DNA of 64,000 bases from RGIG3102 sp964507095 (GTDB lineage Bacteria; Bacillota; Clostridia; Oscillospirales; Ruminococcaceae), in the NCBI GenBank assembly GCA_964507095.1, contig CAZDOS010000002.1, forward strand, positions 1 to 64,000, in the 5' to 3' direction. Positions 35,372 to 44,244 of the stretch are shown here, one piece after another. The notes beneath the pieces are model-generated. The model saw only the letters and a program-made list of their open reading frames with translations, did not search any database and had not been told where the DNA came from. The position numbers and the translations under genes were made by a program. How positions within the stretch are numbered: position 1 is the stretch's first letter; every line of letters begins with the position of its first letter.

Positions 35372-37495
35372 TCACCAGCTGCCGCCCACATAGCCGATAA
35401 ACTCAAAATCCATCTTGTCAAGGTCTAATCGTGCTATCAAGTTCGGATCGTAATAATACGACTGATGTCTGTTAAAGAACAGAAACTCTATTTGACCGTC
35501 GCCCTCTATATCGATAATATACGGAGTGGTTTTTTCATAACGGACCATATTTATTGTGCAATCCCCGTACCACTGCATGTCATACACATAATACGGGCAT
35601 ATATCTCCCCGTTCGTCTTTAAAATAGCATATGGATATCTGGGGCTCATATCCCTCATATCCCGGAAACTGATGCCCGCTGATGAATGATGACGGTAGCT
35701 TATTGTCCCGGCTTAAAGGCTGGTCAGATACATCTCCTTTCACAAAGCCCTTGCTGATCGTCTTATCTCCATAGAAGAAGACAAAACCGGTATAGTAGTA
35801 ATGGTCATCCCCGGCAGGTATCCCTTCTCGAACTGCTTTGGGAGCCCGATCCAATTCCCAGTCATGGAAATTGGTATAATATACGAATGCGCACTCCACA
35901 CCGTTCATGGTAAACTCCCAGGATTCCCTGACGACTGCCGGAGTCGCGCTGTCTTCCGGCGGTTTCGAGTAGAAATAATCCAGCCACATCTGCTTTGGCT
36001 TCCTGTCGCTTAATTCATAATGTGTGTATAGCACTTTGACCGGTAATGGATCTCCAAATGTCGTAGAGATCAATACCTCGTCAGCCGGTATTGAAGCATA
36101 CCCTGTTGACTCCGGATCGAAATAATCTCTTGTATAGTATTTCTTCCCGTTCTCGATCAAATACTCTAAATTGACATGGTAGACAGTCCATCTGGTAAAG
36201 TCGTTTGCATTGCTCATATCAGGCCCTACGGTCTCCCGTATGGATTCCGTTCTGTCTTCTCCGTCTTTTGAAAGATACAGGAATTTATCTTGGAATGCTA
36301 CATAATCCAGGGACGGAAGAAGATCCTTGACCTTATCCGTAGGCTCAAAGAAACTCATTTGTACCTCAAGCGGATGCACACCGTTTTGGATCCTGTCAAA
36401 GCGGAGGAAGCGTCCCCCTTCGTTTTCCAGTATTTTGAAGAATATGGTCTTATCCGGGTATATGATGACCGTTACGCAGTCATCTGCTATTGAAATATGG
36501 CCAGTATCACAGACAAAATCGCTTTCTCTGCGGCCTACTTCGGGAGGGAGATAACCGTCAAACACATAGTCTTCACCGGATGTGGATAATAATGATTTGA
36601 AATGCTCCGGAATATGATCTTCAATACCGAATACTTCAAATACTATCGTCTTTATGAGATCCGAAGAAGCCACATAAACATCCCGGTTGGTGCTTTCATT
36701 GCGGTATTTACGCACCTGTGAAGAATAGTGGTCATCTTTTTCCGAGGAGAATCTGTTGAACCCCTTCATCGAAAGGTAACAGAACATAGCAATATTATCA
36801 TCTGTGACCCGGTCAACGCTTATTTCCTCGTTATACTTCATGTCATATGTCGCCAGAGAATACATCAGAGTAGTCGCGTATGCTGCGGCTGTCTTTTTCA
36901 GGATGATATCCTCCGTATCACTGTCTTCCAGACTGGGTATCTCATGCTTTGGCCCGCTGCTGATATACACCTCTAACCGTCCGTCGTACTCTATGGTCTG
37001 TCCGTTTATGTCACCGTTCCGGCCGACCCGTCTTATCAGCAGGTCTTTTTCAACGGAATCGGACCACTCGTATTTTTTTCTTATCTCTCCCTCAAAGCCC
37101 ATGGACTTAAGCCGGCCGATCATTTCATCCACATCGTCTCCGCTCGAACAGAAATCCCGGGGTATTCTGACCCCTCGTCCGCTGGATACGGTCACGTACA
37201 GCTTTATGTTCTTTTCCCTGTCAAAGGTATTGACCCTGGTCTTTTCAGGCAGGTCCTGCCGGCATATCTTCCCCTTTTCGACCTCTTCGCTGCAATCATG
37301 AGTCACATAGATAACGATATGATGATCCGGAAACTCTCTCTTAAGGGTTTCCCTGGCCTGCTCATAGGTCATATTCGTTAGATCGCCGAGGGGCTTAAAG
37401 TAATATTTTAACTGCTTGTATCCGAAAGCTACGCCGGCGAAGACGACGATGAGTATTAACAGGGCTATGATCTTTTTCACTATTTTTATCCTCAC
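35372..37495 (-). CDS. Membrane-anchored PASTA-domain protein of unknown function
   Basis: After an N-terminal transmembrane helix (about 7-27), residues 34-110 look like a PASTA repeat (DLTNMTYEQARETLKREF, EVEKGKICRQ, KLYVTVSSG), with a second, more divergent one to about 190 (DVDEMIGRLKSMGFEG, LEVYISSGP). The remaining ~500 residues are mixed alpha/beta without a family I recognise, ending in a PYIIDIEGDGQIEFLFF strand reminiscent of FG-GAP/VCBS calcium loops. PASTA domains bind uncrosslinked peptidoglycan, but no kinase domain is present. It lies inside the tRNA-flanked accessory block. Confidence 0.7.
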   Translation of the reverse strand: MRIKIVKKIIALLILIVVFAGVAFGYKQLKYYFKPLGDLTNMTYEQARETLKREFPDHHIVIYVTHDCSEEVEKGKICRQDLPEKTRVNTFDREKNIKLYVTVSSGRGVRIPRDFCSSGDDVDEMIGRLKSMGFEGEIRKKYEWSDSVEKDLLIRRVGRNGDINGQTIEYDGRLEVYISSGPKHEIPSLEDSDTEDIILKKTAAAYATTLMYSLATYDMKYNEEISVDRVTDDNIAMFCYLSMKGFNRFSSEKDDHYSSQVRKYRNESTNRDVYVASSDLIKTIVFEVFGIEDHIPEHFKSLLSTSGEDYVFDGYLPPEVGRRESDFVCDTGHISIADDCVTVIIYPDKTIFFKILENEGGRFLRFDRIQNGVHPLEVQMSFFEPTDKVKDLLPSLDYVAFQDKFLYLSKDGEDRTESIRETVGPDMSNANDFTRWTVYHVNLEYLIENGKKYYTRDYFDPESTGYASIPADEVLISTTFGDPLPVKVLYTHYELSDRKPKQMWLDYFYSKPPEDSATPAVVRESWEFTMNGVECAFVYYTNFHDWELDRAPKAVREGIPAGDDHYYYTGFVFFYGDKTISKGFVKGDVSDQPLSRDNKLPSSFISGHQFPGYEGYEPQISICYFKDERGDICPYYVYDMQWYGDCTINMVRYEKTTPYIIDIEGDGQIEFLFFNRHQSYYYDPNLIARLDLDKMDFEFIGYVGGSW

Positions 37496-37932
37496 TGACC
37501 AAACGTATCTTTTGTCCGAAACACCTTTTCACGGCAGGCCCGAACCTTCTTTTCCTTAATTGATTGTAGATTAAACACCGCTAAATGTAAACATATATCT
37601 GCCGACTGGCTCACGGCGATGCCCAAACAAATCATAGGTCATCACACATACTGTTCGTATATATACTACTGAAAGGGACTGCTCTAAATTCTTTGGGGCA
37701 TGCCCGACTTACGCTCTGCATACATGAAGCCGTGAACTGAACGCTTTCCTGCACACTGCCCGTCCGGACGCCACTCTCAAAAGCACTTAGCCTCCTCTAT
37801 TGTTTCTTAAGGCATCTAATGATATGCTCTGTCTGTTGAACGCTGAAAAAAACTTACGAGGGAAAACATATTATGAAACGCCGATCAAATATCAACTAAT
37901 AGCGAAAGATGATATTAAAGCTATTTAACTAG

Positions 37933-38094
37933 ATAAAAGTCACTACCCATATAATTTCGAATCTGGTTATTCTTTCATTACAGAGCGCTACTGACGGACT
38001 GATCAACGGCAGGATAGTAACTGTCGAGACATTACCGGCGGATGAGAACAGGCTCGATTGGCAGCAGGAGTATTGGAACGGGTGCAAGTTTTAA
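37933..38094 (+). pseudogene. C-terminal remnant of an unidentified gene
   Basis: An open stretch without a start codon ends ...DGLINGRIVTVETLPADEN, then LDWQQEYWNGCKF and a stop at 38092-38094. The composition looks like real protein, and a second frame (HYPYNFESGYSFITERY) runs into it, suggesting a frameshift around 37960-37995. Family unknown. Confidence 0.4.
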
Positions 38095-38448
38095 GCCCTT
38101 TTCAATGCTGTGTAACAATTCAGTCGTTCCAAGGTAATAATATAAGAGACTACCTGTCAAAAGCAGCCCCTCTTATAATATGCACCGTTAGTTTTACATA
38201 TCATATATTAGTGTATGATGAAAGAGAAAAAAGTAAAAAGTATATAATAGTTAATAAGTATCAGAAGTTTATAATATCTCTCCTACATCACCACATATTA
38301 CTGATTCTTGTAGCATTAAAAACTTAATCAAAGAAGATGCGCCATTATCAACCTCTCTAATCTGATACTCGGTGTTGTCAAAAAGAATAAGAAGCAGAGC
38401 CAGTGAAGGGGCGGGAACAATCCCCGACCGTTATAGCAATGCTTCTTA

Positions 38449-38690
38449 TTAATAAATGTATAGTATGTCGCCGTCAAAGTCAACAGCGTTTTTAGTGTTC
38501 TCTTCAGTCGAACGATACACCATTTTCTAAAGGTCGTTCAACGAAAGGCACTTTTTTCTTCGTAGAAATCGTCCTGTATGCTGCAGGCAGTACTCTCGTC
38601 CCTTATACGAAATAATATCCAACGGTGCGGCCGTTCATCAATATGCGGTATTCGTCCCTGAACCGCATATCATTAATTCCCAAGGTGAAT
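38449..38690 (-). pseudogene. Frameshifted gene remnant
   Basis: On the minus strand coding-like pieces follow each other in different frames: INDMRFRDEYRILMNGRTVG, then YKGREYCLQHTGRF, then YRSTEENTKNAVDFDGDILY before a stop at 38449-38451. A second, weaker pair of similar words (YKGHEFYRKYD and IRTDESNKKFVKLLG) occurs on the same strand near 39480-39597. Both may be decayed copies of one gene family, which I cannot identify. Confidence 0.4.
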
Positions 38691-38788
38691 TTTTAATACA
38701 GTTGTTAATGCTTTTTCAACTGTAGTCAGCCGGAGCGGATGAAGAAGAAAAGGCAGACGGTAATTCGCCGCTACTGTAAGAGATTGTT

Positions 38789-39307
38789 CTATAGTTCCTT
38801 TTCCCACCAGAGGTTACCGTCCTCCTTAATAAATCGGAAACCGCATTTCTGGAGCACTCTCTGAGATCGTATATTGTCTTTGAGAGTGTCTGCCAGGACA
38901 GTTCTTATTCCGAGCATTTTTCCGAACTCGAGAAACGCTGAAAGGGCTTCCGTCATGTATCCGTTCCCCTCAAATGCAGGATTCAGTCCGTATCCGACCT
39001 CTGTGACTCCGTCCCTAGGTACATATTTGTAGTCGATGGACCCTATCACGTGGTCGTTGTCCTTCAGGACGATCAGGAACTCAGTGAAGAAAAGGTAATT
39101 GTCCGGATCTTCCCGAATCTCGTTTTCCAGTTTCAGACGGTATGTCTCAATGAAGTAGTCAAGTTCCTCATATCCTCTGTACACTATTCCGTAGAGTTTT
39201 TCGAATGCCGGAAGGTCTGTGTTGAACAGAACGAGGTTTTCACGCGTAAAAGGGAAAAGGACCATTCTGTCTGTCTCTATCGCTGTCGATGTGTTCTGAA
39301 GATTCAT
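38789..39307 (-). CDS. GNAT N-acetyltransferase, RimJ/RimL type
   Basis: The 172-residue enzyme has IETDRMVLFPFTRENLVLF at the start, VIGSIDYKYVPRD, EVGYGLNPAFEGNGYMTEAL (acetyl-CoA loop) and DTLKDNIRSQRVLQKCGFRF, all standard for Acetyltransf_3. The acceptor is unknown. It appears intact although both flanks are decayed, and it falls within the tRNA-flanked block, so it may be cargo. Confidence 0.87.
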   Translation of the reverse strand: MNLQNTSTAIETDRMVLFPFTRENLVLFNTDLPAFEKLYGIVYRGYEELDYFIETYRLKLENEIREDPDNYLFFTEFLIVLKDNDHVIGSIDYKYVPRDGVTEVGYGLNPAFEGNGYMTEALSAFLEFGKMLGIRTVLADTLKDNIRSQRVLQKCGFRFIKEDGNLWWEKEL

Positions 39308-39806
39308 ATACTTGCTCCTGCTACTTCATTACACAGTAATAAATCAGGCATATAGTTATACCCTCCTTTTAGCTAATTCCCGTATCTATTATATGCCATG
39401 CCAACCAATATGAAAACACATAATATACTTAATAGTCGTCCAGCAGAATAGTCGCATCACTTAATGCGGCTCAACACCTAAAAGCTTTACAAACTTCTTG
39501 TTGCTCTCGTCAGTTCGAATTCCGAAGTTGCTTGACAATCTTCTATGCATCTTGTGCGTCGTATTTTCTGTAAAACTCGTGTCCCTTATAAACGGCACAT
39601 CCCCCTCTCTTTCGGTATGTAAGGGGTAACGGAGGTTTGGGCCCTCTGCAGTGCACCATTGTTGGAGACCCGTAAATGCAGTTTGGGATTTGCAGGTGTA
39701 TATATGGAATTCTCCCTGAATATATTAAAATGCGAATCCGGATATAATCCGGATTCGCACACAGTTGTTGGATATGAATAAATGATACGAACATCCATCA
39801 AGAATC
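39308..39806. other. 500-bp gap with relics
   Basis: No intact gene is seen. It contains a gene fragment on the minus strand (stop near 39547, YKGHEFYRKYD) and the degenerate tRNA-end copy at 39631-39680. Confidence 0.5.
39631..39680 (+). repeat. Putative attR: degenerate copy of tRNA-Arg 3' end and flank
   Basis: The sequence matches 34658-34707 (tRNA T-arm, acceptor 3' strand, CCA, then TTGTTG and CCCGTAAATGCA) with seven substitutions in 50 bases, six of them transitions. No tRNA 5' half precedes it, so it is not a second tRNA gene. It marks the right edge of a roughly 5-kb segment. Confidence 0.6.
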
Positions 39807-40913
39807 TTACAGAATCGAATCGAAAGGCACATTCCTCGGATTCTCAAAGTGGTCCTCAAAGCCGCGAGGGTGGTGATAGTACATGATGTCCTTGTCCTGA
39901 GGATATGTATACTGACCTCCGACCTGCCAGAAGAACGGATGGAACTGGTAGTTGTTCCTCGGCTTCTTGAAGTCGTAAAGCAGTCTGATCTCCTCAGTAT
40001 CTGCCTGGAAGTTGGACCATACATCGTGGTGTATCGGTATTACTACCTTGCAGCGGAGGCTCTCTGCCATTCTCAGGATGTCCACTGATGTCATCTTGTC
40101 CTGGATGCCGATCGGATTCTCGCCGAATGCGCCGAAAGCAACATCGATGTCATGCTCTTTGCCGTGCTTTGCAAAACCGATGGAGAAATGAGAGTCTCCT
40201 GAGTGGTAGATGTTTCCGCCCGGTGTCTTGATAAGGTAGTTAACCGCCTTCTCATCCATATCTGTCAGGAGGTTCTTGCCTGCTAGCTCTTCCCTGTCAG
40301 GACCAGTTGAATCTGTCGTAACAAGGCATGTGCGGTCAAATGCCTCAAGGCAAACGATCTCAAGATCCTTGAACTTGATGACATCTCCCGGCTTGACGAC
40401 TATGCAGCGGTCTGCAGGGACGCCCCACTTCTCCCAGAGCTCGACGCTCTTGTACGGGCCGATGAACGGTACCGGGATCTCCTTGCCGTTTTCATCTGTT
40501 GTTGTCATTCCGGAATGAATGACATGGGCCGCCCATTCCTCGCTCATGTGGTCGTGGTGGTAGTGAGTAGCCAGAACAGCGTCGACATGCTTGAATGCGA
40601 ACGGGTCGATCACAAAAGGAACATTTCGCAGGTTGGGCTGCATTTTTCTGGCTCCTGACATGTTTGCCATCTGATGTCCGACAGCCATCTTTCCGTTGCC
40701 GTGCGTACGTTTGCCGTTTCCGGTCCAAAGGTCGATGGTGATATTTGTGTTGGCTGGCGTCTTGAGCCAGATGCCGACGCATCCAAGCCACCACATTGAA
40801 ACATTTCCTTCCGGTACCTGCTTTTCTTCGATCTCTTCGACCAGCCAGGTGCCCCATTCAGGGAAAGTTTTCTGAATCCAGGATTCTCTGGTAATCTCAT
40901 CAATCAAGCTCAT
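39807..40913 (-). CDS. ulaG: L-ascorbate-6-phosphate lactonase-like MBL-fold enzyme (UlaG)
   Basis: The 368-residue metallo-beta-lactamase-fold protein is close to UlaG in length and layout: VSMWWLGCVGIWLKTP, ATHYHHDHMSEEWAAH (the metal HxHxDH), NIYHSGDSHFS and VVIPIHHDVWSNF. UlaG opens the lactone of L-ascorbate 6-phosphate to 3-keto-L-gulonate 6-phosphate. No UlaD decarboxylase or UlaABC importer is nearby, so the real substrate could be another phosphorylated lactone. It diverges from an FGGY kinase over a shared palindromic promoter. Confidence 0.9.
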   Translation of the reverse strand: MSLIDEITRESWIQKTFPEWGTWLVEEIEEKQVPEGNVSMWWLGCVGIWLKTPANTNITIDLWTGNGKRTHGNGKMAVGHQMANMSGARKMQPNLRNVPFVIDPFAFKHVDAVLATHYHHDHMSEEWAAHVIHSGMTTTDENGKEIPVPFIGPYKSVELWEKWGVPADRCIVVKPGDVIKFKDLEIVCLEAFDRTCLVTTDSTGPDREELAGKNLLTDMDEKAVNYLIKTPGGNIYHSGDSHFSIGFAKHGKEHDIDVAFGAFGENPIGIQDKMTSVDILRMAESLRCKVVIPIHHDVWSNFQADTEEIRLLYDFKKPRNNYQFHPFFWQVGGQYTYPQDKDIMYYHHPRGFEDHFENPRNVPFDSIL

Positions 40914-40937
40914 AATGAATTCCTTTCTGCTGTGTAA

Positions 40938-40990
40938 TTAACAATTTTCTTAACTTATGTTACTATATTAACATAAAAAAGTACAGTAAA
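40938..40990. promoter_or_regulatory. Overlapping divergent promoters with 22-bp palindromic operator
   Basis: TTATGTTA (40955-40962) and TAACATAA (40969-40976) form a perfect 8-6-8 palindrome. On the minus strand TTTACT (40990-40985), 17 bases, TATAGT (40967-40962) reads toward ulaG. On the plus strand TTAACA (40938-40943), 17 bases, TACTAT (40961-40966) reads toward the kinase. Both -10 elements fall inside the palindrome, so a repressor there would silence both genes. Confidence 0.65.
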
Positions 40991-41007
40991 CATTGAGGTC
41001 AACCGTT

Positions 41008-42468
41008 ATGTACATTCTGTCTTTGGATATCGGAACAACCAGCATGAGAGGGATCCTCTATGACCAAAACGGCAGGGAGATCGACCATGCCAGCCGCCTT
41101 ACCCCGCTTCTGTTTATCGGCGAATTCATAGAGCAGGATCCTCTTTCCCTTCGTGAAAAGCTCATAGAGATCGTTGCCGAGATCGCTGCAAGGAACACTA
41201 TAGATGCGATATCCCTGACGGCGTATCGTTCCTCTCCTGTCCTGGTGGACAGAGAAGGAAATCCTCTGACCAACTTCATAATGTGGCAGGACACCCGCAA
41301 CAGGGACATCTGTGAACGCCTTGAGCCTATGAACGCCAAGGTATACCGGAAGACCGGCGCAAAGGTAAATGCCGTTTTCATGGCGTCCAAGCTGACATGG
41401 TTCAAGGAGAATATGCGTAAAGTCTATGACAAAGCATACAAGGTCCTGGTCGTGCCTTCCTATCTCATAAATGTTATGACCGGTTCCTTCAGTGCCGACC
41501 GTACATACGGAAGCCGCACCGGCATCATGGATATCCATTCGCTGGAATACGATAGTGAGATGCTGAAGCTGTATGACCTCGATTTTAAAAAACTTCCTCA
41601 GCTCATTGATGTCGGAAGCATTGCCGGATATACCAGCGAAGCTTTCGCCTCGGCTGCAGGGATCCGCCCGGGACTGCCTGTCATAACCTCAGGCGGCGAC
41701 CAGCAGAATTCCGCATTGGGAATGGGAGAACTTGATGATTCTTCATTAGTCATCAACTGCGGCACCGGCTCATTCATTATCTCACTGGTGGATCAGCCGT
41801 TCCTGGAAAATGAAACGATGATCTGCAATGTCTCTGCGGTACCGGGGAAATACATCCTTGAATCAAATGTTCTGGCTTCCGCTGCAGCCCTGAACTGGAT
41901 GATCAGGGAACTGTTCCCGGAACTGTGGAATGGCGGAGAGCCTGATTTTGACTCTTTCAACAGGATAGTTCTGCAGTCAGCTCCCGGCGCAAACGGTGTC
42001 AGGATAGTCCCCCTTTTCCAGGGATGCGGATCACGTGACTGGAATCTTAACGCAAGAGCTGAATTCACCCATATATCACTTGGCAATACCAGAGTCGACC
42101 TGGCGAGAGCAATGCTTGAGGGCATCGCAGCAGAAATTGCAAAGAGCGTCAGATCCCTTCCCAGAAAATGCCAAGAAGCGTCAAGAATATATATCGGCGG
42201 GGGTCTTACAAAGAGCGAACTGTTCGACCAGATCCTTTGCGACATGCTTGGAAAGAAGTTGGTGCGGTATGACGATTCGCAGGCAACCGCCATTGGATCC
42301 TGGATATCCGCCGCGGTAACGTTAGGGATGTATCCCGATTATAAGACTGCGTTTGAAATGGCCCGAGAGGGATCACGGATGCGCGTTTACGAGCCGGACG
42401 CCGGACTTCACAGTTTTTACCGGAAGGTCATTGACGACACCGAGGCCGTATACGAAGCACTCAAGTGA
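41008..42468 (+). CDS. FGGY-family carbohydrate kinase
   Basis: The 486-residue protein has the N-terminal phosphate loop LSLDIGTTSMRG, MWQDTR, the FGGY_N catalytic region and a C-terminal ATP domain with ITSGGDQQNSALGMGE, NCGTGSF and YIGGGLTKSELFDQIL. It resembles xylulokinase/L-xylulose-type kinases; the sugar is not determined by the motifs. With 3- and 4-epimerases nearby, a pentulose or keto-acid is likely. The start at 41008 follows GAGGT; an ATG five codons earlier lacks one. It diverges from ulaG. Confidence 0.9.
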   Translation: MYILSLDIGTTSMRGILYDQNGREIDHASRLTPLLFIGEFIEQDPLSLREKLIEIVAEIAARNTIDAISLTAYRSSPVLVDREGNPLTNFIMWQDTRNRDICERLEPMNAKVYRKTGAKVNAVFMASKLTWFKENMRKVYDKAYKVLVVPSYLINVMTGSFSADRTYGSRTGIMDIHSLEYDSEMLKLYDLDFKKLPQLIDVGSIAGYTSEAFASAAGIRPGLPVITSGGDQQNSALGMGELDDSSLVINCGTGSFIISLVDQPFLENETMICNVSAVPGKYILESNVLASAAALNWMIRELFPELWNGGEPDFDSFNRIVLQSAPGANGVRIVPLFQGCGSRDWNLNARAEFTHISLGNTRVDLARAMLEGIAAEIAKSVRSLPRKCQEASRIYIGGGLTKSELFDQILCDMLGKKLVRYDDSQATAIGSWISAAVTLGMYPDYKTAFEMAREGSRMRVYEPDAGLHSFYRKVIDDTEAVYEALK

Positions 42469-42489
42469 CAATACATATCATGCAAAAGC

Positions 42490-42514
42490 AATACCGGCCG
42501 ATAAGGCCGGTATT
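42490..42514. terminator. Bidirectional intrinsic terminator
   Basis: AATACCGGCC and GGCCGGTATT around GATAA, between the convergent kinase and DUF169 genes, with short T-rich flanks on each strand. Confidence 0.8.
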
Positions 42515-42535
42515 TTCAGTATTCCGTTGTTTTTA

Positions 42536-43336
42536 TCAGTCCGGAGTGGTATCGAGTCCCCACTGTCCGAATAGGTAATTGTAGAACGGAGGGCGAGGGA
42601 AATCTCCTTCAACGATAGGGTTGAAGTTGCCTCTTGCTCCGAGATTGAGCCAGAACTCGACTCCATTGTAGAATTCCTCATCGCGCTGGTAAGGTATCGA
42701 GAATATGATATCGTCTTCAGGTGTGTACGCGCGTGCGAGCTCGCCCGGGTCAGGCAATGTTATGCGGTATTCTCCTTCCTGCAGCGGAGGGATTATCGAG
42801 AATATGCACGAATCGAAGCAAGTGAATATGTTCGGCGTAGGCACTCCGGTCTGGCTCTTGATGGCCATCAATACCTTGAGAAGCTGATGGTTCTTGCAGT
42901 AGACAAGAGTCACATCAGGCTCGAAATCAGCCTTGTCCAAAGGAGCGATCAGCAGTCCCTTGTACTTTCCCATAGGAAGGCGCGGCAGGTTCTCGAGGAA
43001 CTGCTTGCCCTTCTCAGGATCGGCTATCTCTATTCTGTCGGCTACGGCATCGAAAGCCGGTGTGTCTCTTTCCCACGGCACCATGCCGAAGCATATCAAA
43101 GGGCTCCAGCACCAGTGGTCTTCCTTGGTCATGTATATCGTCCTGTTCTCCCTGCGGCAAATGGCGAATGCCTGGCATGGGGCCGAGTGTTTGCCCGTCT
43201 GCGACAGAGGGCGCAGAGCGTCGGCAGGAACGAGATGCTCGTTGCCATCTTCGATCAGCTTTACGGCAATTGCAGGATAGCGGACATGCATGTACTCGTA
43301 CAGCAGATCCTGTTTTTCTTTATTAGTCTTAGACAT
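42536..43336 (-). CDS. DUF169 family protein
   Basis: The 266-residue protein matches DUF169: an early HVRYPAIAVKLIEDG, a conserved CQAFAICRRENR with two cysteines, WCWSPLICFGM, then GLLIAPLDKADFEPDVTLVYC and a C-terminal GVEFWLNLGARGN. DUF169 proteins are common in strict anaerobes and have no established reaction; conserved cysteines suggest a metal or thiol role. It is the last gene of the minus-strand run that includes the epimerases, starting 45 bases after the ulaE-like gene with a GGAGG site. Confidence 0.88.
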   Translation of the reverse strand: MSKTNKEKQDLLYEYMHVRYPAIAVKLIEDGNEHLVPADALRPLSQTGKHSAPCQAFAICRRENRTIYMTKEDHWCWSPLICFGMVPWERDTPAFDAVADRIEIADPEKGKQFLENLPRLPMGKYKGLLIAPLDKADFEPDVTLVYCKNHQLLKVLMAIKSQTGVPTPNIFTCFDSCIFSIIPPLQEGEYRITLPDPGELARAYTPEDDIIFSIPYQRDEEFYNGVEFWLNLGARGNFNPIVEGDFPRPPFYNYLFGQWGLDTTPD

Positions 43337-43380
43337 GTTATGACCTCCGTTGTAAGATTCTTTCAGTATATTTCAATTCC

Positions 43381-44244
43381 TTAAAGGAATACCTTGTCCA
43401 GTTTGTCGCGAAGGAATTCGCAGGATGCCTTCATGTTCTCTTCCCAGTGCTCCGGATCGTCGCACCAGAATTCTCCGTTGAACATCCTTACGCCCAACTG
43501 TTTGAGTATGGTTATATCAGATATATAATCCGTCAGGCCGGTTCCCCACGGAACACTTCTGTCCTTGCCCGGCTTTGTCTCCTTAAGGTGGGCCGCCAGG
43601 ATGTGTCCTGTCCCGGTGAGAAGATCATCCTCAACACTTTTTTCATAACCGAAGTCATTGCGCGCTCCGGCAAGGTTTCCGATATCAGGATAGACGCCGA
43701 GAAATGGGCTGCCGACCATGTTCACATAGCTCATGGCCTTCTCGACCGTGTCGATGAAGGTCCTGTCCATCATGGTCTCGAATCCGAGCATAACTCCCCT
43801 GCGGGCCGCCATCTGAGAAGCGATCTTCAGGTTCTTTATGAACTCCGCACGTGTCTCCTCATTTGACTCCTCATAATAGCAGTCATAGCCCGCAAGCTGT
43901 ATTATCCTTATTCCCAGATCCGCTGCAAAATCTATCGCCTTTTCCATGATCTCCATGGCCTTCTCATGTTTTTCTTTCCCGAGAGAGCCAAGCGAGAAGC
44001 GGCGCTGCGCGCTGAAGCACATGGTATATATGGGTGTTCCAGTCTTCTTCATGAGACGGACCATCTCTTCTTTTTCTTCCTTGGACCAGTAGAGGCGGGA
44101 TATCTTTTCATCAGTCTCGTCTATTGATATCTCTACCCAGTCAAAGCCTGCTCTTTTGCAGGCGTTCAGCTTTTCTTCCCAGCTGAGATCCTTGGGCATT
44201 GCCTTTTCGTACATGCCCAGCAGATAAGGTCTACTTCTGTCCAT
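43381..44244 (-). CDS. ulaE: L-ribulose-5-phosphate 3-epimerase (UlaE type)
   Basis: The 287-residue xylose-isomerase-like TIM barrel has LLGMYEKAMPKDLSWEEKL, WVEISIDETDEKISRLYW, IIQLAGYDCYYEE, GFETMMDRTFIDTVEKA and HLKETKPG, the signatures of UlaE/SgbU. The known reaction is L-xylulose 5-phosphate to L-ribulose 5-phosphate. Its start overlaps the end of the 4-epimerase gene by 14 bases, so translation is probably coupled and the two steps act in sequence. Confidence 0.93.
   Translation of the reverse strand: MDRSRPYLLGMYEKAMPKDLSWEEKLNACKRAGFDWVEISIDETDEKISRLYWSKEEKEEMVRLMKKTGTPIYTMCFSAQRRFSLGSLGKEKHEKAMEIMEKAIDFAADLGIRIIQLAGYDCYYEESNEETRAEFIKNLKIASQMAARRGVMLGFETMMDRTFIDTVEKAMSYVNMVGSPFLGVYPDIGNLAGARNDFGYEKSVEDDLLTGTGHILAAHLKETKPGKDRSVPWGTGLTDYISDITILKQLGVRMFNGEFWCDDPEHWEENMKASCEFLRDKLDKVFL

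Larger units (their letters stand above)
37496..38788. other. 1.3-kb region of gene debris
   Basis: No intact gene is visible. There are remnants: a plausible gene start (GAGGG then a short MKRRSNIN frame) at about 37862-37900 that hits a stop after 8 codons, and fragments on both strands listed separately. Stops occur in all frames and neighbouring pieces of apparent coding sequence are out of frame with one another, as in decayed accessory DNA. Confidence 0.6.

Noticed and set aside
35234..35428. Small plus-strand frame with a nearby GGAG
   Set aside because: It overlaps the end of the PASTA gene on the other strand and has an Ala/Ser-rich shadow composition.
39631..39680. Possible second tRNA-Arg gene
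   Set aside because: Only the 3' half is present and mutated; there is no 5' half, anticodon or D-arm.
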